Assembly: GCA_029204225.1 (NCBI GenBank)
Contig: CM055095.1
Location: 12,362,399-12,426,398 of the forward strand
Source: Diphasiastrum complanatum
Lineage: Eukaryota > Streptophyta > Lycopodiopsida > Lycopodiales > Lycopodiaceae
Reading direction: 5' to 3'
DNA length: 64,000 nucleotides
Part shown: piece after piece, positions 45,501 to 55,484 of the stretch
Layout: each line of letters begins with the position of its first letter
Numbering within the stretch: the stretch's first letter is position 1
Program-made: the position numbers and the translations under genes
The notes under the pieces: generated by a model
What the model was told of the DNA's origin: nothing
Database searches by the model: none
The model's input: the letters and a program-made list of their open reading frames with translations, nothing else

Positions 45501-48438
45501 CACGCTCTAGAGTCAAGCCATGACGACATGCACCTACACAGGACAGGGTTGAGGGGGGCACATATCAACAAAGCACAGTGCCTATAGGGTGGCAGCGGGA
45601 CACCATGAGGCAATGACAACGAGTACACTTACACGCTAGTTTTTTTACAGTGGCTACCTTGTATTTGCCTTGGCCGACACCACCATCTTTTGTGACATGA
45701 TGAGGGAGGTTGCAGCTTGTGATGCCACTTGGAGGCCTCACCGTGTCCGAGGCCTCCTCATCATCATCATCCAATCCCGCCTCAGCCTCATCACCACCCT
45801 CCTCTCCTGCATCCTCTCCAATGTCCATTTGTTCACGTCATTGCTACTAGGCATTTTCAATCTAGAGGACTAGCTTGGGATGTCATTACGTCATGTTCAG
45901 TTGATGGGCTAAATGTTCTTGGTCTTTATGAATCCTTCAGGGCAGGTGCACATTTGTAATACCATTCGTACCTATCGTTGTGTGGCGTCCTTGGTTGATA
46001 CGACTGGCATGGTCACTTCATACAGCCTATGATGTTTACATTTGGTTATTGCATCGAAAGAATCGTGGTACCTATTCTCTGATAGATTCTTTGCGCTCTT
46101 GTGAATCCTTGTGCATTTAGAGGTTTCTTTCTTGATGGTTCTATGTACATGGGTGGCTTGGTTACTTCACCTATGGTAGTCAGAATTTTTACTAAGGTCT
46201 GATGTCCTTGGGCTATCTCTTCAAAGCATAGTGACCAGGGAACGTGGCTTTTTAAACGTGCCACTCGTTCCCAATGTGCTCTTGTTGGGAACGTGTTCCC
46301 TGGTCACAGTTTCTGCTAAGACCTGCAAACAAGATAGATGAGAGAGGATTGTTTATATTATGTGTAATTTCAATATACAAAATTCTATAAATTTCAAACT
46401 TCGATGTATATGTGTATGTTTGATTATATGCTGTTATGTTGACATTCCTGTTCCCATTTTTTCAGGGATGTTTTCGTTCCCGTTGCTTGTTCCCATTCCC
46501 GTGCTCGTTCCCGTTCCCTGGTCACTACGCTTCAAAGTCCTTTGCGGCAGATGCTTTCCTGTATGCATGGTCCCTTAGGATACCTTGGGATCGACTGGGT
46601 TGGAGATTGTTCATCTTTTATATAGTTTCCAGCACACTCTTCAAGTGGCAAGCTTAGTCGTAATTTTGATAGCATGTTGCTATCAAAGGTTATATTCCAA
46701 TGGTCAGACAAGGTTGTTCCACATGAGTTGGATGTGGATATGAATTATGACTCATTTACATGCATAGTTCAAGAACTGCCACTGGTTTCTTCCTTGGAAT
46801 TTTGCCTATCAGTTTACAGTTTACCAGCAATTGTGTAGTTGTTTATTCTCCAGGGCAGTCCTATATGACCATGCCTCTATCTATAGCTTATTGGTGGTAC
46901 ATCTGGTCTGTGTTGGTTCTACATGGCATTCCTAGTGTACATATTTTTCATTGGATGCATTTGAGCTAGTTCTTGCAGATGATGTCTCACATTCATATAT
47001 TTCCTGGGTTGCAATTGTTCCAGTTCCTGGTGCATATTTTTGACATATTTGGTGACTGCATATAAAATTTGGCTCCATCCTTTGTTGCTCATGTATGGTC
47101 TGATAGCGGCAGTCATCTTCATCTTCATGATAATTCACCAATTCTATTTGAGTTGGTGCTATGATGTTCAATGTGGTTTGGGATCTTCTTACATGTTGGA
47201 GCATGTATGGTGGCTCTTCAGCTTTACTTGTTGGCATGGTTCCTTTGTATGGCAACATTCTCTATTCATAGCAGCAGTGTGTATCTTGGTATAGCAGTTG
47301 TTTAGCCGAGTTGGATTCTTCATATTCCTACTGATAGCTTTTGCGGGATCTCTATGGTGGAATGAACATTCTTCTCTAGCACTCTTGTTCTCTCATAGTG
47401 ATGCAATGGAGGCACAGTGATGTTTTGTACCTTCTTATGGTATGCATGGTATACTAGATTGGCTTGACCTGAGAGGCATATGATTAGTGCTGCTTGCTTG
47501 TTCATTTGGCTGAGGTTTCATGTTAGAGCTCTTTTTATATTTCTCATTTTGCTTGCTGGCACCCTAAAGGATTCAGGAACATGCTTGGATTTAACAGACC
47601 TCTGTCTACTTCATAAACATATATACCAATAAAATTTGGCTGCGGTTTTGTACTGTCGTGGGTGTTATTCACCTGGTAAATATATTGTTCTCCCAGTTTC
47701 GCATCTAAACAGTAGATTAAGCTACTTTCATGTTTAACTGGGGAATATTTTCAGGGGTGATGGTTGCGTGGGCTGGAATTGAGCATTTACGTCTCGGGAT
47801 TTTCGATCCACCACCTCATCTCGACGAGCCAGCAGATGCTTGGGTATGTAAAACTAGGTTGTTGATAGATCACTTCCCATGCAAGCTTCTAGTCATTGTT
47901 AATGATGTTGAGTATCAACTTAAATGCTTATATGCAAAGTACTATCTAGAAGGCGACATCTTTGTGAATTATGTACTTTGGGTTTACAGGAACTTGTCTT
48001 CATAACAGTCCGTTAACGGAATCACCAACTTTGATTGCAAAAGGTTGTAAATATGTTGAGACAAAAAATTTAGATTATCTGGCTTTGCTTGCTCATAGAC
48101 CATGATACTTTGAACTGCTGACAATGAGGATAGATAATGTTCTCCGTCTATATAGTTTGTAGATTCCTTCTGCTAGTTTTAAATTGAAAAGGAAGTTCTA
48201 TCGATTGATTGCACAATGATTTGAGGTTGTTTTAAGGCCTGTAAATCATTCTTTTGGGATTCTCTTCCTTTCTAGGCTAAGTATCTGTCTGGTGATGAAA
48301 CAGCTAGATTTGAGGCCACGGTGGCAACTTGGTGAAATTTATGCCGAAGGAGTCAGCAAAGCTCGCTCTTTGAAAAGTTCTGGAGGCATACCTTCACTAA
48401 CAGCTCAGGTGCAAACCTTGCTGAGAAAAACCCAATGA
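27692..48438 (+). CDS. GCP1: tRNA N6-adenosine threonylcarbamoyltransferase, mitochondrial/organellar type, 3' part (five exons)
   Basis: The family (TsaD/Kae1; plant GCP1, yeast Qri7, human OSGEPL1) transfers the threonylcarbamoyl group to adenosine 37 of ANN-decoding tRNAs; this branch acts in mitochondria. Five exons (27692-27767, 41297-41380, 41475-41589, 47755-47843, 48304-48438) join in phase to encode the C-terminal ~165 residues. They carry RADIAASFQ, RVAILHLEDRC, the nucleotide-site loop SGGVASN, and CPPPRLCTDNG with the metal-binding Asp of the CTDN motif. The end is DLRPRWQLGE and a short tail. The N-terminal half, including the HxxxH metal motif, is not in the visible sequence before 27.7 kb, which is occupied by retrotransposons. 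The exons would therefore have to lie beyond a very long intron, or the gene is 5'-truncated. Introns of 13.5, 0.09, 6.2 and 0.46 kb separate the exons. Confidence 0.88.
27768..31014 (+). other. Left part of 13.5 kb TsaD intron, no gene recognised
   Basis: AT-rich intron to about 29700, then more GC-rich sequence. A segment at about 30760-30812 (TGCATCACAAGTAGTGACC followed by GACCGC and ACAAGCTGG) resembles 44258-44305, so part of it is a dispersed repeat. A TGGTATTACAGCACC word on the - strand near 30130-30150 is reminiscent of a primer site, but no element could be built around it. Confidence 0.6.
31015..31785 (-). repeat. Chromovirus 3' end, duplicate unit 1 (chromodomain tail plus LTR)
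   Basis: It runs from AGTTATGATCAAAAT to TGTAAAATAGCAG and repeats 31786-32547 nearly base for base. It contains the chromodomain end (VQFLVQWDGRPIEEAT on the - strand), the region following it, and an LTR of about 485 bp. That LTR begins near 31499 (TGTTCTTTATAG after GGGGGCAA) and has a TATTTATAG box near 31168-31176. Confidence 0.85.
31786..32547 (-). repeat. Chromovirus 3' end, duplicate unit 2
   Basis: The inner copy of the duplicated terminal segment, contiguous with the integrase region. It differs from unit 1 at only scattered positions, so the duplication is recent relative to the element. Confidence 0.85.
32321..35976 (-). pseudogene. Chromovirus pol region: protease, RT, RNase H, integrase, chromodomain (fossil)
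   Basis: Reading down from 35976 on the - strand there is a CCHC knuckle (CFNCKSPDHIARDC) and protease (ALVDTGSTHSFLS near 35640). RT follows (IDYRALNKLTIRNQYP, YFDDILIYS near 34635), then RNase H (TDASSTGLGALL, YSTHEKELPAI). Integrase has the HHCC head, MDFILGLPRTQRG and TDRDTKFTSGFW. A chromodomain (QFLVQWHGRPIEEATWEP) lies at 32530-32321. The copy has a few breaks. Confidence 0.9.
35970..36926 (-). pseudogene. Chromovirus gag (fossil)
   Basis: The start MTMNSSPTSSEP is followed by a helical region, then the gag domain with LTVYSGSSDGNELENWY and AALHLEGRAATWWRMF. The zinc knuckle at about 35945 continues into protease. The copy is broken. Confidence 0.8.
37662..37957 (-). repeat. Chromovirus partial 5' LTR and Met primer site
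   Basis: 37674-37957 matches the ends of both 3' units (from AGTTATGATC to CCCAAGGCCA). Next to it, GCTCTGATACCA on the + strand reads TGGTATCAGAGC on the - strand, the standard initiator-Met primer site. Only the downstream part of the LTR is present here. Confidence 0.85.
38040..39340 (+). mobile_element. LTR retrotransposon gag fossil
   Basis: The translation contains a retrotransposon gag domain: DEWLHKWEEYRAPTDEGW, WWHKLLNSNQAP, TWVAFKRAFRAQFIPP, MQEYANKYKEVLIK and FIFGLREELRPLV. A basic region and an acidic end (EDKDEEIWDDL) follow, then protease-side sequence. It is on the + strand, opposite to the neighbouring chromovirus, and abuts its partial LTR. It is broken and has no visible LTR of its own. 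Confidence 0.8.
39341..41296 (+). other. Right part of 13.5 kb TsaD intron, no gene recognised
   Basis: AT-rich sequence. A 178-codon open frame at 40031-40567 has no recognisable domain and a T-rich, hydrophobic, low-information composition. The final 30 bp are pyrimidine-rich before the CTGTAG acceptor. Confidence 0.6.
41297..41380 (+). CDS. GCP1: TsaD exon b
   Basis: 28 codons between CTGTAG and GTCAGT: RVAILHLEDRCRRAIDW, then ARKIDPTVSCL. Phase 0 at both ends. Confidence 0.88.
41475..41589 (+). CDS. GCP1: TsaD exon c
   Basis: Encodes VVSGGVASNNVVRTKLG and CPPPRLCTDN plus the first base of a Gly codon. It holds the conserved SGG(V)ASN loop and the CTDN metal-ligand motif. The donor GT at 41590-41591 is immediately followed by pure TC repeats. 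Confidence 0.9.
41591..41669 (+). repeat. (TC)n microsatellite at the TsaD exon c donor
   Basis: About 79 nt of uninterrupted TC dinucleotides beginning at intron position +2. Confidence 0.95.
41680..42230 (+). mobile_element. LINE ORF1 fragment
   Basis: Frames in this stretch match the LINE ORF1-like piece at 63117-63505: EVLSWANVLKRSSKSEAPS here against EALSWVTVLKTGGKPSAP there, and LNVHVRGIPDSQNALNA against LDIRVQGNEDTQNALEE. Frameshifted and truncated. It is followed by a 3'-UTR-like stretch leading into the CT tract at 42472. Confidence 0.7.
42420..42523 (+). repeat. LINE-type 3' tail motif and (CT)n tract
   Basis: CATCTTATATGTCTTTTGGCA, shortened here to its core TCTTTTGGCA, is followed by GACATTAAAAAAAGC and a 52 nt (TC)n run at 42472-42523. 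The same order occurs at 60625-60744. Confidence 0.75.
42540..44105 (+). mobile_element. LINE fragment: endonuclease and reverse transcriptase
   Basis: The endonuclease (EEP) end is seen as HMLLAGNFNTRTSS, GEAHELAMFNGLSYW and GHSGVDYSMGSPS near 42680-42975. RT follows with HPSHNSGDPMKPLSYH, IGHIVAKLYGTIL and FCFVDFQKTFNSVPRHML near 43790-44100. Stops and frame changes are frequent, and it ends inside RT. It has the same family look as 61430-62580. Confidence 0.8.
44106..45094 (+). other. TsaD intron, no gene; dispersed repeat piece
   Basis: 44258-44305 (GTGCATTACAAGTCGTGACC, then GACCGCTTGACAAG) resembles 30760-30812. Otherwise AT-rich intron sequence without a recognisable gene. Confidence 0.55.
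45148..45225. repeat. Perfect 28 bp inverted repeat (hairpin)
   Basis: The left arm 45148-45175 and right arm 45198-45225 are exact reverse complements across 28 bases, separated by 22 nt. The core of each arm is GGCCCCCCCTAATGGTCC or its complement, and the spacer repeats the CATTAGGG word. A transcript would fold into a long perfect stem. No terminal repeat or target duplication was found around it. Confidence 0.9.
46219..46537. mobile_element. 303 bp hAT-type MITE with 8 bp target duplication
   Basis: The element spans 46227-46529, flanked by the direct repeat CTTCAAAG (46219-46226 and 46530-46537). Its 18 bp ends, CATAGTGACCAGGGAACG on the left and the complement of CGTAGTGACCAGGGAACG on the right, differ at one base. 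A second inverted copy of the end lies inside at 46295-46308. An 8 bp target duplication and short terminal inverted repeats are characteristic of hAT elements. No coding capacity. Confidence 0.88.
46538..47754 (+). other. TsaD intron, no gene recognised
   Basis: T-rich intron sequence with several chance frames. It ends in GGGAATATTTTCAG at the exon d acceptor. Confidence 0.6.
47755..47843 (+). CDS. GCP1: TsaD exon d
   Basis: Completes the Gly codon after CTDN and encodes VMVAWAGIEHLRLGIFD and PPPHLDEPADAW, then GTATGT. VMVAWAG(I/L)EH is a family hallmark. Confidence 0.9.
48304..48438 (+). CDS. GCP1: TsaD exon e (C-terminus)
   Basis: LDLRPRWQLGEIYAEG, then SKARSLKSSGG, ending RKTQ and TGA. 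The start was chosen at the GATGAAACAG acceptor because it keeps phase with exon d. The more pyrimidine-rich TTTCTAG acceptor 28 bp upstream would shift the frame. An AATAAA at 48640-48645 may serve for polyadenylation. Confidence 0.82.
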   Translation, partial: LDLRPRWQLGEIYAEGVSKARSLKSSGGIPSLTAQVQTLLRKTQ

Positions 48439-49254
48439 GGGCTACAAAGGCCTGTTTTTGTGGAACAGTACAAGCGCTGACTTGTCTGTTCTATTAAGCC
48501 AAAATCATGATATGTAGTAAATTAAATTGTTAATCAGGTCTTGACTTTATCGAATACCAAATAGATGGTTTTGTCATTATAGGATCAAAAGATATGTAGT
48601 TTCATTAATTTGCAAGATAAAATGATGCAATCTATTTGAAATAAATCTCCCTAACGACTTAGCTTTTTTTTTAATGGTTTCATGGAGATATTTTGGCAGT
48701 AGGAACCATCAGACAAGAATGGTAGTTTGAAAATGCAGGACTGCTGCACATGTGTCTTGTTGGGTTGCTGCACCCAAAAATGTACCGCCTTATATCAATT
48801 TTGACTAATGTAATATTCTACAAAAATTAGATATTGTATTATTAGTTATCAAAGCAAACATTACCTACTGATGTAGTCAAGGCCTGGTTATAGACTTAAA
48901 GCCTTTATATAAGGGCATTGGAAGACATGGAGATTGCTTGAGAAATTGCATGGCACTATCCATAAAACTGGATTGATGCTAGATTTGTGAAAAACTTGCA
49001 CGTGGATGTTGTACGACATTTTGGTCGTACGTTTCAAATATGTAGGTTATTGTTTCACTCGTTATTCTATAGACATTAGCCTGTTTAGAAATGTTACAAA
49101 TTGAATTCACATTTGGCTCATTTCAAGAGTTCATTTGCATGGTCAAAATTCTGTTACAAAGTGCATACATATCCTTGGGAGTTTTAGTTGGGGATATCAT
49201 GCTAAATTGTTGATGTGTATAAGTGCTTGCTAGAGACAAATACTTCATGTGTAT
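48439..49254. other. 3' flank of TsaD, no gene recognised
   Basis: AT-rich 3' untranslated and intergenic sequence. An AATAAA at 48640 is the only signal noted. Confidence 0.5.
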
Positions 49255-49620
49255 AAGAGCACTATCTCATGGCCTCCAAGGACGTAGCAAATTAGTTTGT
49301 ATGGTCCATGTCACAAGACAGTCAATGTGATGTCACTAAGATTTCTCTTTTATGGATAGAAACTTCATACTTCTTCAGCTCCATCTCAAAGCGTGGTAGT
49401 CTTATGATTCCTAAGCTGGCTCTTTGCCTTTCAAACAATCCCTTATCTAAGATTTTTGTGAATATGTCAGCAACCATCCTCTTGGTCGGAATGAACATAG
49501 TTCTTAGCTCGTCCTTCTCACATGTCTCTGATCAAACGATATTTGATCGCAATGCACTTCATTCTTGAATGAAACACAAGATCCTTTGTTAGATGTATAT
49601 CGGAAGTGTTGTCCATGTAC
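49255..49620 (-). mobile_element. Ty1/copia pol 3'-end fossil
   Basis: On the - strand the translation from about 49600 contains SRMKCIAIKYRLI, then FIPTKRMVADIFTKIL and FERQRASLGI. This matches the end of copia RNase H (KHIDIKYHFIRD ... ADIFTKPL). The 49255-49370 part beyond it recurs at 51075-51185 and 51308-51385 and may be LTR sequence. Broken and old. Confidence 0.7.
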
Positions 49621-49844
49621 AGCGTCAGCGGTTTCGTTGGTGCTCTCTCCCAGTCCATCTAGGAACTATTTGAGCCATGTCAGTTCATTAGCCATCTTGC
49701 CTAATTATTCAGTTTTTAGATTGTACTTTCAGTTTTGGTGTCAACTTCAGTTTTATCCTTAGTTTAGCTTTTGTTGAACTGTTTATCATCTCAAAGACAT
49801 TCTCATATCTACACTCCCATGGAATGAAACGTACTAGAATTGTG

Positions 49845-49904
49845 CCTTAAATACATTGATAGAGCTCTCTCTGTCTCTCCCCCCCCCCCCCCCCCCCCCC
49901 CCCC
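49845..49904 (+). repeat. Tail motif plus poly-C tract
   Basis: ACATTGATAGAGCTCTCTCTG, a degenerate form of the ACATTAATAAAGCT(CT)n tail seen elsewhere, runs into 26 consecutive C residues (49879-49904). Confidence 0.75.
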
Positions 49905-50079
49905 GCTCGCTTGGGTCCAGATTTAGTTTTATTATCTTGAGTATCAATGCTATTTCTAGTTTGCTTGATCAATCACTTTATTAAAAATGTTTTAACAGTC
50001 CCATAGCTTTTTAGTTAAACAATGAGATATATCATGATCTAGTCCACAATTGCATACTAGCATTTAGGATTGTGTCAAA

Positions 50080-50083
<4 letters not shown>

Positions 50084-50141
<58 letters not shown>

Positions 50142-50184
50142 GGGGGGGTGTGGGGGGTGGGGTGGGGTGTTGGGGGTTGGGTGG
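50084..50184 (+). repeat. Poly-T/poly-G block with G-quadruplex potential
   Basis: 37 T residues (50084-50120) are followed directly by 28 G residues (50121-50148) and then TGTGGGGGGTGG-type G-rich sequence to about 50184. The G-rich strand has many runs of three or more G with short loops. Frames through it are artefacts. Confidence 0.9.
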
Positions 50185-51074
50185 TTCAAAAGCCTTAGGA
50201 ACTTTGTCTCGAAACGCATTCTTTTTCTCTTTTTTTGTGCAATTGGGGTTCAAAATGTTGGGATTTTTATGGAGAATTTGATGGTAAGTTTTTGAAAGTT
50301 TTTAAAGGACTACGGGACCTTGTTTAAGCCAAATGCTATTAATTATACAATAGTCAGTGAAATTGTTGGAAAGCCATTGATATGGGCTTCTACATATTAT
50401 GCACATTGTAAAATTGCCAGTGAAATCAACATCAATGAAGCTTGACCTATATCACACTATACAGTTGCCAATGGAATTCTCAAAAAGTTTTTGAAATTGA
50501 TAGATTATAGGGACTTGAGATCTCTAGAAATTGTCTGATTCCAAAAAGCTAGTGAAATTAGTCAAAAGATTTGAAAGCCAATGAAATTGTTGGTGTTTGG
50601 GAAAGCCAACAAGGTATAACAATGGAATCTACATCTCTTTTTTGTTTCTTACTATTTTTATTGGTTTTATTACTTCTATAGATACAAATTTTTTAAACCT
50701 CAAAAAAAAAATTGGGTTTTATGGCAAAGAAATCAATTTTATATGTATTTTTAATATGTTTGTATATATACATAAAACAAAAAGAAAAACTTAATTGCAT
50801 TTCGTTGTCCAAAACGCATTTCATTGCAACCATGACTATTTAGTCACCTTGTCATAACAAAACAAAAATTCTTTTCAAACAAATGTTTTTATGTAACTAC
50901 ATTTTGTTTTGTTGTGGTTTGTGCTTCAAATTTTAATATTCAATAAATAATATTGTGTTTAATATTTATTAGTTCTGGATGTATCACCTTGTTTCCGTAT
51001 GACACAAATGTTGTTGTATTTAAATATTGATGCCACACATTTTAGCACAACATTGCTGATTCAATTGAAGTGAC

Positions 51075-51380
51075 AAATATGAGCACTATGTCATGGCTTT
51101 CAAGCAAATAGCAAACTAGCTTATGTGGTTCACATTAAAAGACAATCAATGTGATGCCTTGAAAGTTTTCTTGTATGGAACTCATGAAATTTTACTCTTA
51201 ATTTTAGAGTGAGTATTTTATTTTAGTTTGTTTTATTCTCAATTTTGAATTTGGTTGATTTGCTTATTGTATCAAAGGCTTTATTTCCTTAAATAAAGAC
51301 ATTGACAAATAAAAGCACTATGTGGTGGCCTCCAACTACCTTGTATGGTCCATGTTTAGAAATAACTTATGTGAAGACAA

Positions 51381-51385
<5 letters not shown>
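51075..51385 (-). repeat. Two further copies of the copia-associated repeat
   Basis: 51075-51185 and 51308-51385 resemble 49255-49370: AGCACTATNTCATGGC, then GTATGGTYCATGT and CAATGTGATG. They are probably LTR remnants of one copia family scattered in this intergenic zone. Confidence 0.6.

Positions 51386-51468
<83 letters not shown>
51385..51468 (+). repeat. (TC)n microsatellite
   Basis: 84 nt of uninterrupted TC dinucleotides next to the third copia-associated repeat copy. Confidence 0.95.
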
Positions 51469-51470
<2 letters not shown>

Positions 51471-54400
51471 GGCCTCTCCTCCCTGCCCCCCCTTCTCATT
51501 ATGTATGTTGCCAGGCAGGTAGCAATGCTACCTGTGGCTATTGGGATAGATCGTTGTCAATGCTGGCAACAACGCTTCGTAGTGTTGATACTGAATCCCT
51601 TTCTCATATTTTGATATATTTCAATCTCAAAAATAGATATATCAATGATCTTGAATTCAATCTAATGTTGAATGAGCATGAGATGGAATTTCAAAACATA
51701 ATCTATCCAAATCTTCCTATGTCCAAGTATAAAGGAATATGGTTTATTGGAATGTGATGGCTTTCAAGGATTGCTCTCATTCACAAGTATACACGAAGCA
51801 TAATCAAGTACAAACATAGCCACGAACTAAACATTTTGTATATGACAACTTTAGAGGGTGCCAAAATGAAAGAATGTTCAAAGGAAAGACTTAAATTTTG
51901 ATCATAGAGAAGTAGCAGTTGCAACAACATCAAGAATAGTGGTCCACATTAGGTAAAGCAAAAATTTTCAAAGATAATGGATGATACATATTAACAAAAA
52001 TTTTGTACACAAACCAAGGTTAGAGATCATGATTGTTTCATCAAGTTATTTGGCATTCATGAAAGTTAATTGTGCACATGCACACATTTACTTGCAACCT
52101 AGACTCTACAACAATACGTCTGCCTATGTGCAAATTGGTTGTAAGCGTGATTCACCCATGTTTGCCACTTGAAATTTATGCAAGTGGCTCTGACAAAAAA
52201 TTCAAGAAAACTATGAACACCAAAGCCATGTTTGTCATGTTGGCTATACATGGTCCTATAGGTCAAAGCTAGGAGAGTGCAATTGCAACAACCATTATAT
52301 TAGGTATTAGATATTTCACTCATGTTTTCTTGACCTCACTATCAAAGGTTTGAAGAGCTCTATCTTTAGTGTCTAGAATTTGACATAAATTGTTATTGAA
52401 TCAGATTGTATGTCCTACATAAATCCTACTAATAGACAATAAATTTTTCATCAATCCACATAAATCACATCGATAATAAGTTTCTAAGTACCATCTTGCA
52501 AAGGAATTTGCACAATGCCTTGGCTTTCGATTTTGTGAGAGCTTGAGTCTCCCAAACATATAGACTTGTTATGATGTAAAGCAGTGAGGTCTTTGAATTA
52601 GCTCCTCTTGGAAGTCATTCGTTGAGTAAATTCTAAGTCGGGGTACCAGCAATCTTCTTCAAAAAGTGATGAAACTTCAGCCATGAATAGCCTTTGGTCT
52701 TCGAATGTAGAAGAGGAATCTTGATAATTAGCTACTATATTTTGATGTTATCGTCTTTTGCTCTCATTAAATGCTCTAACTTTATACAATCTTTGATGTC
52801 ATGTCCATCTTTCTTATAGCATCTACATAGGTAGGCTTTGCTGATAATTTTGGCTTTTGCTGCATATTATTGATAAGAGCAAAAGATTTAGCATTCATAG
52901 AATGCTTCTTATTATGCCTTTTTTTTTTTGGAGAATAAAGCAATATTGTCATAAAATGGACCTATAGGAATAAAATCTCTCCCAACTTATGTACAAAGTG
53001 CCTAGGTTTTTCCACCTATCTCGATCTCCTCAAGTTATTTGAATTCTAGAACATTGAAATGCCTTAGATTTTTCTATCCGTTATATTTATTTAATCTTTA
53101 ACAAGGTTAAAATGTTTTTTAGATCACATTAGAGATGGTTATCTTTATAAACTATGTTATTGTTTTCCATACAAGACTCAAGCCATGACTTCTTAGACCT
53201 CAACTAAGATTACTAATCTTTTATGGCATCAAATCTTAGAACATCTAAAATATTGGAAATTGTGAGAAACTAGATTTAGACTATTGGGATTAATGTTCAA
53301 TAGTAAAATGACCATCATTCCTAGGAACGGTATGTTCCATATACATAGATTCACCTAGAATAAAGTCCTAAGCATGGACCAACTATTCATAGAATTGCTA
53401 TTACCTCAAAACATGCTCCTAAAACGGTTCCATAACTATCGGAGTACCCAAGGAATGATGATTTCACATTTTCAAGATGATATCAAAATTTTAGGATCAC
53501 ATTGTCAAGACAATTTCAGCTTTAGGATCACATTTAGGATTTAAGATTTTCCCATTTCCAAGCTCGCGTTTTCAATATTATAATTTTAGCATCTCATATC
53601 AAAAACCATACCATACAAACAGAACAGCCGTTCCTAAGGTGCAGTTCCATACCCGTTCCCAAGGAAAATTCCTTGTAAGAAGCACCATAAATTGGCATTA
53701 ATCTTTCTTTGATCTTGCCTCTACAATCACCAAAAGCCAAAATGAAATCGTTTCAAACTAGTTACTAAGTTACAAATCACAAAAATGACAATTCAGAAAA
53801 TAATAATAATAATAATACTATTTGTTGTACTTAACAACAGTGCTAAATTTCAAGCTTTATAACTTTGAAAATAAAGGTAGGTTATCTAAACTGAATTGCA
53901 AATGTTCTAGGACTAGTAAAACTGAGCGTGATAGAGCTCAAGATCATGATCTAAGAATTGATCACTAAGAAAATTGTTAAAAAACAGATAATAACCAAGA
54001 CTATGGGTCCAAATTTCAAAAACTAACATTACATTCTAACATAATTTATCAAATCTTTTTTTAATTGCTATTTTACTAATTTGTGTGAATGATCTCTTGC
54101 TTTAGGAGCCAAATATTCAGACAATTTGAGTCATTTATTGAGCCACAATTAGATGCCTATTTTGGTTTCCAAATCATAAATCCTCTTTTGGTTAAAAATT
54201 CAATCAGACAAGTATCTTAGTGCTGACAAATGAGGACCTGCAGACCACAGGTTAAAAGATAAACATGGATTTAGACTACATCAAACCTCCTCTGCGTCTC
54301 AAATAAAAAACCAGAAAAATAAAGACAATTGGTTCCATACAATGCATTTATTTTCTAAGATTAAGAAATTTCTACAAACCTCTCCAGGGCAACACTATGA

Positions 54401-55180
54401 CGATGCCAATGTTCAAACAGCCATATAACAAACGAATCATAGTCAAGGGCAAGAGAATCCTGGTGCATACACGCAACCAGCTTTAAAATTTGAAAGGTGT
54501 AGCATTTTCCAACAAACATGACATTGTTCATCCACCATGAACATCAACAAAGCACTGTCTGATGATTTCAAAATTGCACAGCAATGATTTTGAGTTGGGT
54601 TAGAAGCCAATATTATGCATTCGCGTCAGAGATTAAAAGCAGAATTAAATAGTCAAAGATTCTTTCCTTTTGTGTAGGTTATTCCCACTGAATGTAAACC
54701 ACTCAACAAAAACTTGGTCACTTTCTTTTTGAAGGTTTTCATTATTTCCATGTTACCTTCGTAATGCCTGAGATGAAATCCAAGTCAGCAGCTAAATGTG
54801 GATCTGACTCTGAAAAGCAGTGAAACATTTATTTTTGTCACACCTGCCACATGTCAAAGCTTTCATGAAAACACAAAAAGCCTAACTGAAATGCAGAAAA
54901 TTCTTTCACATTGGTACAAGTCCATGTTAAAATTTGCTATGCTTGTAAATACAAGTGCCTCTTCTGTGCCAGATTTTTGAAGCATCAGAAAGTTACAATC
55001 ACAGGGAAAAAAAGTACCGCACCGTACGCTACCGATGAAAGGACAACTTGCACGGAGCAAGTCAACTATTGTAAATTTAGGAAATCACTAAATGTTCAAC
55101 ACTATGTTACATTGCATCAAAACAGAGTCCTCCATTTGAACTTTTGCTGATGGGAGGTAAACCGCATCAACAGACTAAGC
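51469..55180. other. Intergenic region between convergent TsaD and NEDD1
   Basis: AT-rich sequence without a recognised gene. At about 52770-52850 the - strand reads CRCYKKDGHDIKDC, resembling a decayed copia-type gag zinc knuckle. CCTAGGAACGG at 53320 and its near complement at 53627 may bound another small transposon, but no target duplication was found. (AAT)n occurs near 53798-53815. Confidence 0.5.
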
Positions 55181-55376
55181 TTTATTGGCCTTTGCTCCTG
55201 TACGCTCCAACACTGAACACGAACCAGCCCAACAATTTACCAAAACATGCAGCTGGTGGCCCATGATTAAGGAGGTTATCTGAGCATGTTTGCAAAAAAA
55301 ACTGGCACATCTCCAAGTAGAACATTGAAAATGTAAGAATTAATAGTGAGCTTGTTTCTTGAGCTCAAAAACACCG
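55181..55376 (-). terminator. NEDD1 3' untranslated region with AATAAA signal
   Basis: The stop codon at 55377-55379 is followed on the - strand by about 190 nt and a canonical AATAAA at 55186-55181, within CCAATAAAGC. Confidence 0.65.
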
Positions 55377-55484
55377 CTAGAAAAAATGTCTAAGTTGCTG
55401 ATTTTCTTTGCGTAATGCCTGGATTTCTTCCATAAGATCTGCTTGCTTTGTCCTTAAATTCTCCATCATTGCTGCCATCTCTGT
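55377..55484 (-). CDS. NEDD1: NEDD1 last exon
   Basis: [14 protein letters not shown] then [13 protein letters not shown] and TAG. An amphipathic coiled coil. The acceptor ATAGTAG was chosen over a nearby GACAG because it keeps phase. Confidence 0.88.
   Translation of the reverse strand, partial: TEMAAMMENLRTKQADLMEEIQALRKENQQLRHFF

Noticed and set aside
50032-50281. Frames rich in Phe/Gly or Pro/Lys
   Set aside because: Translations of the T-run and G-run; no gene.
51302-51757. 151-codon frame with a long LSLSLS run
   Set aside because: Produced by a pure CT microsatellite; no domain on either side.
53320-53640. Possible second MITE with CCTAGGAACGG ends
   Set aside because: The ends match over only about 11 bp with a gap, and there is no target duplication.
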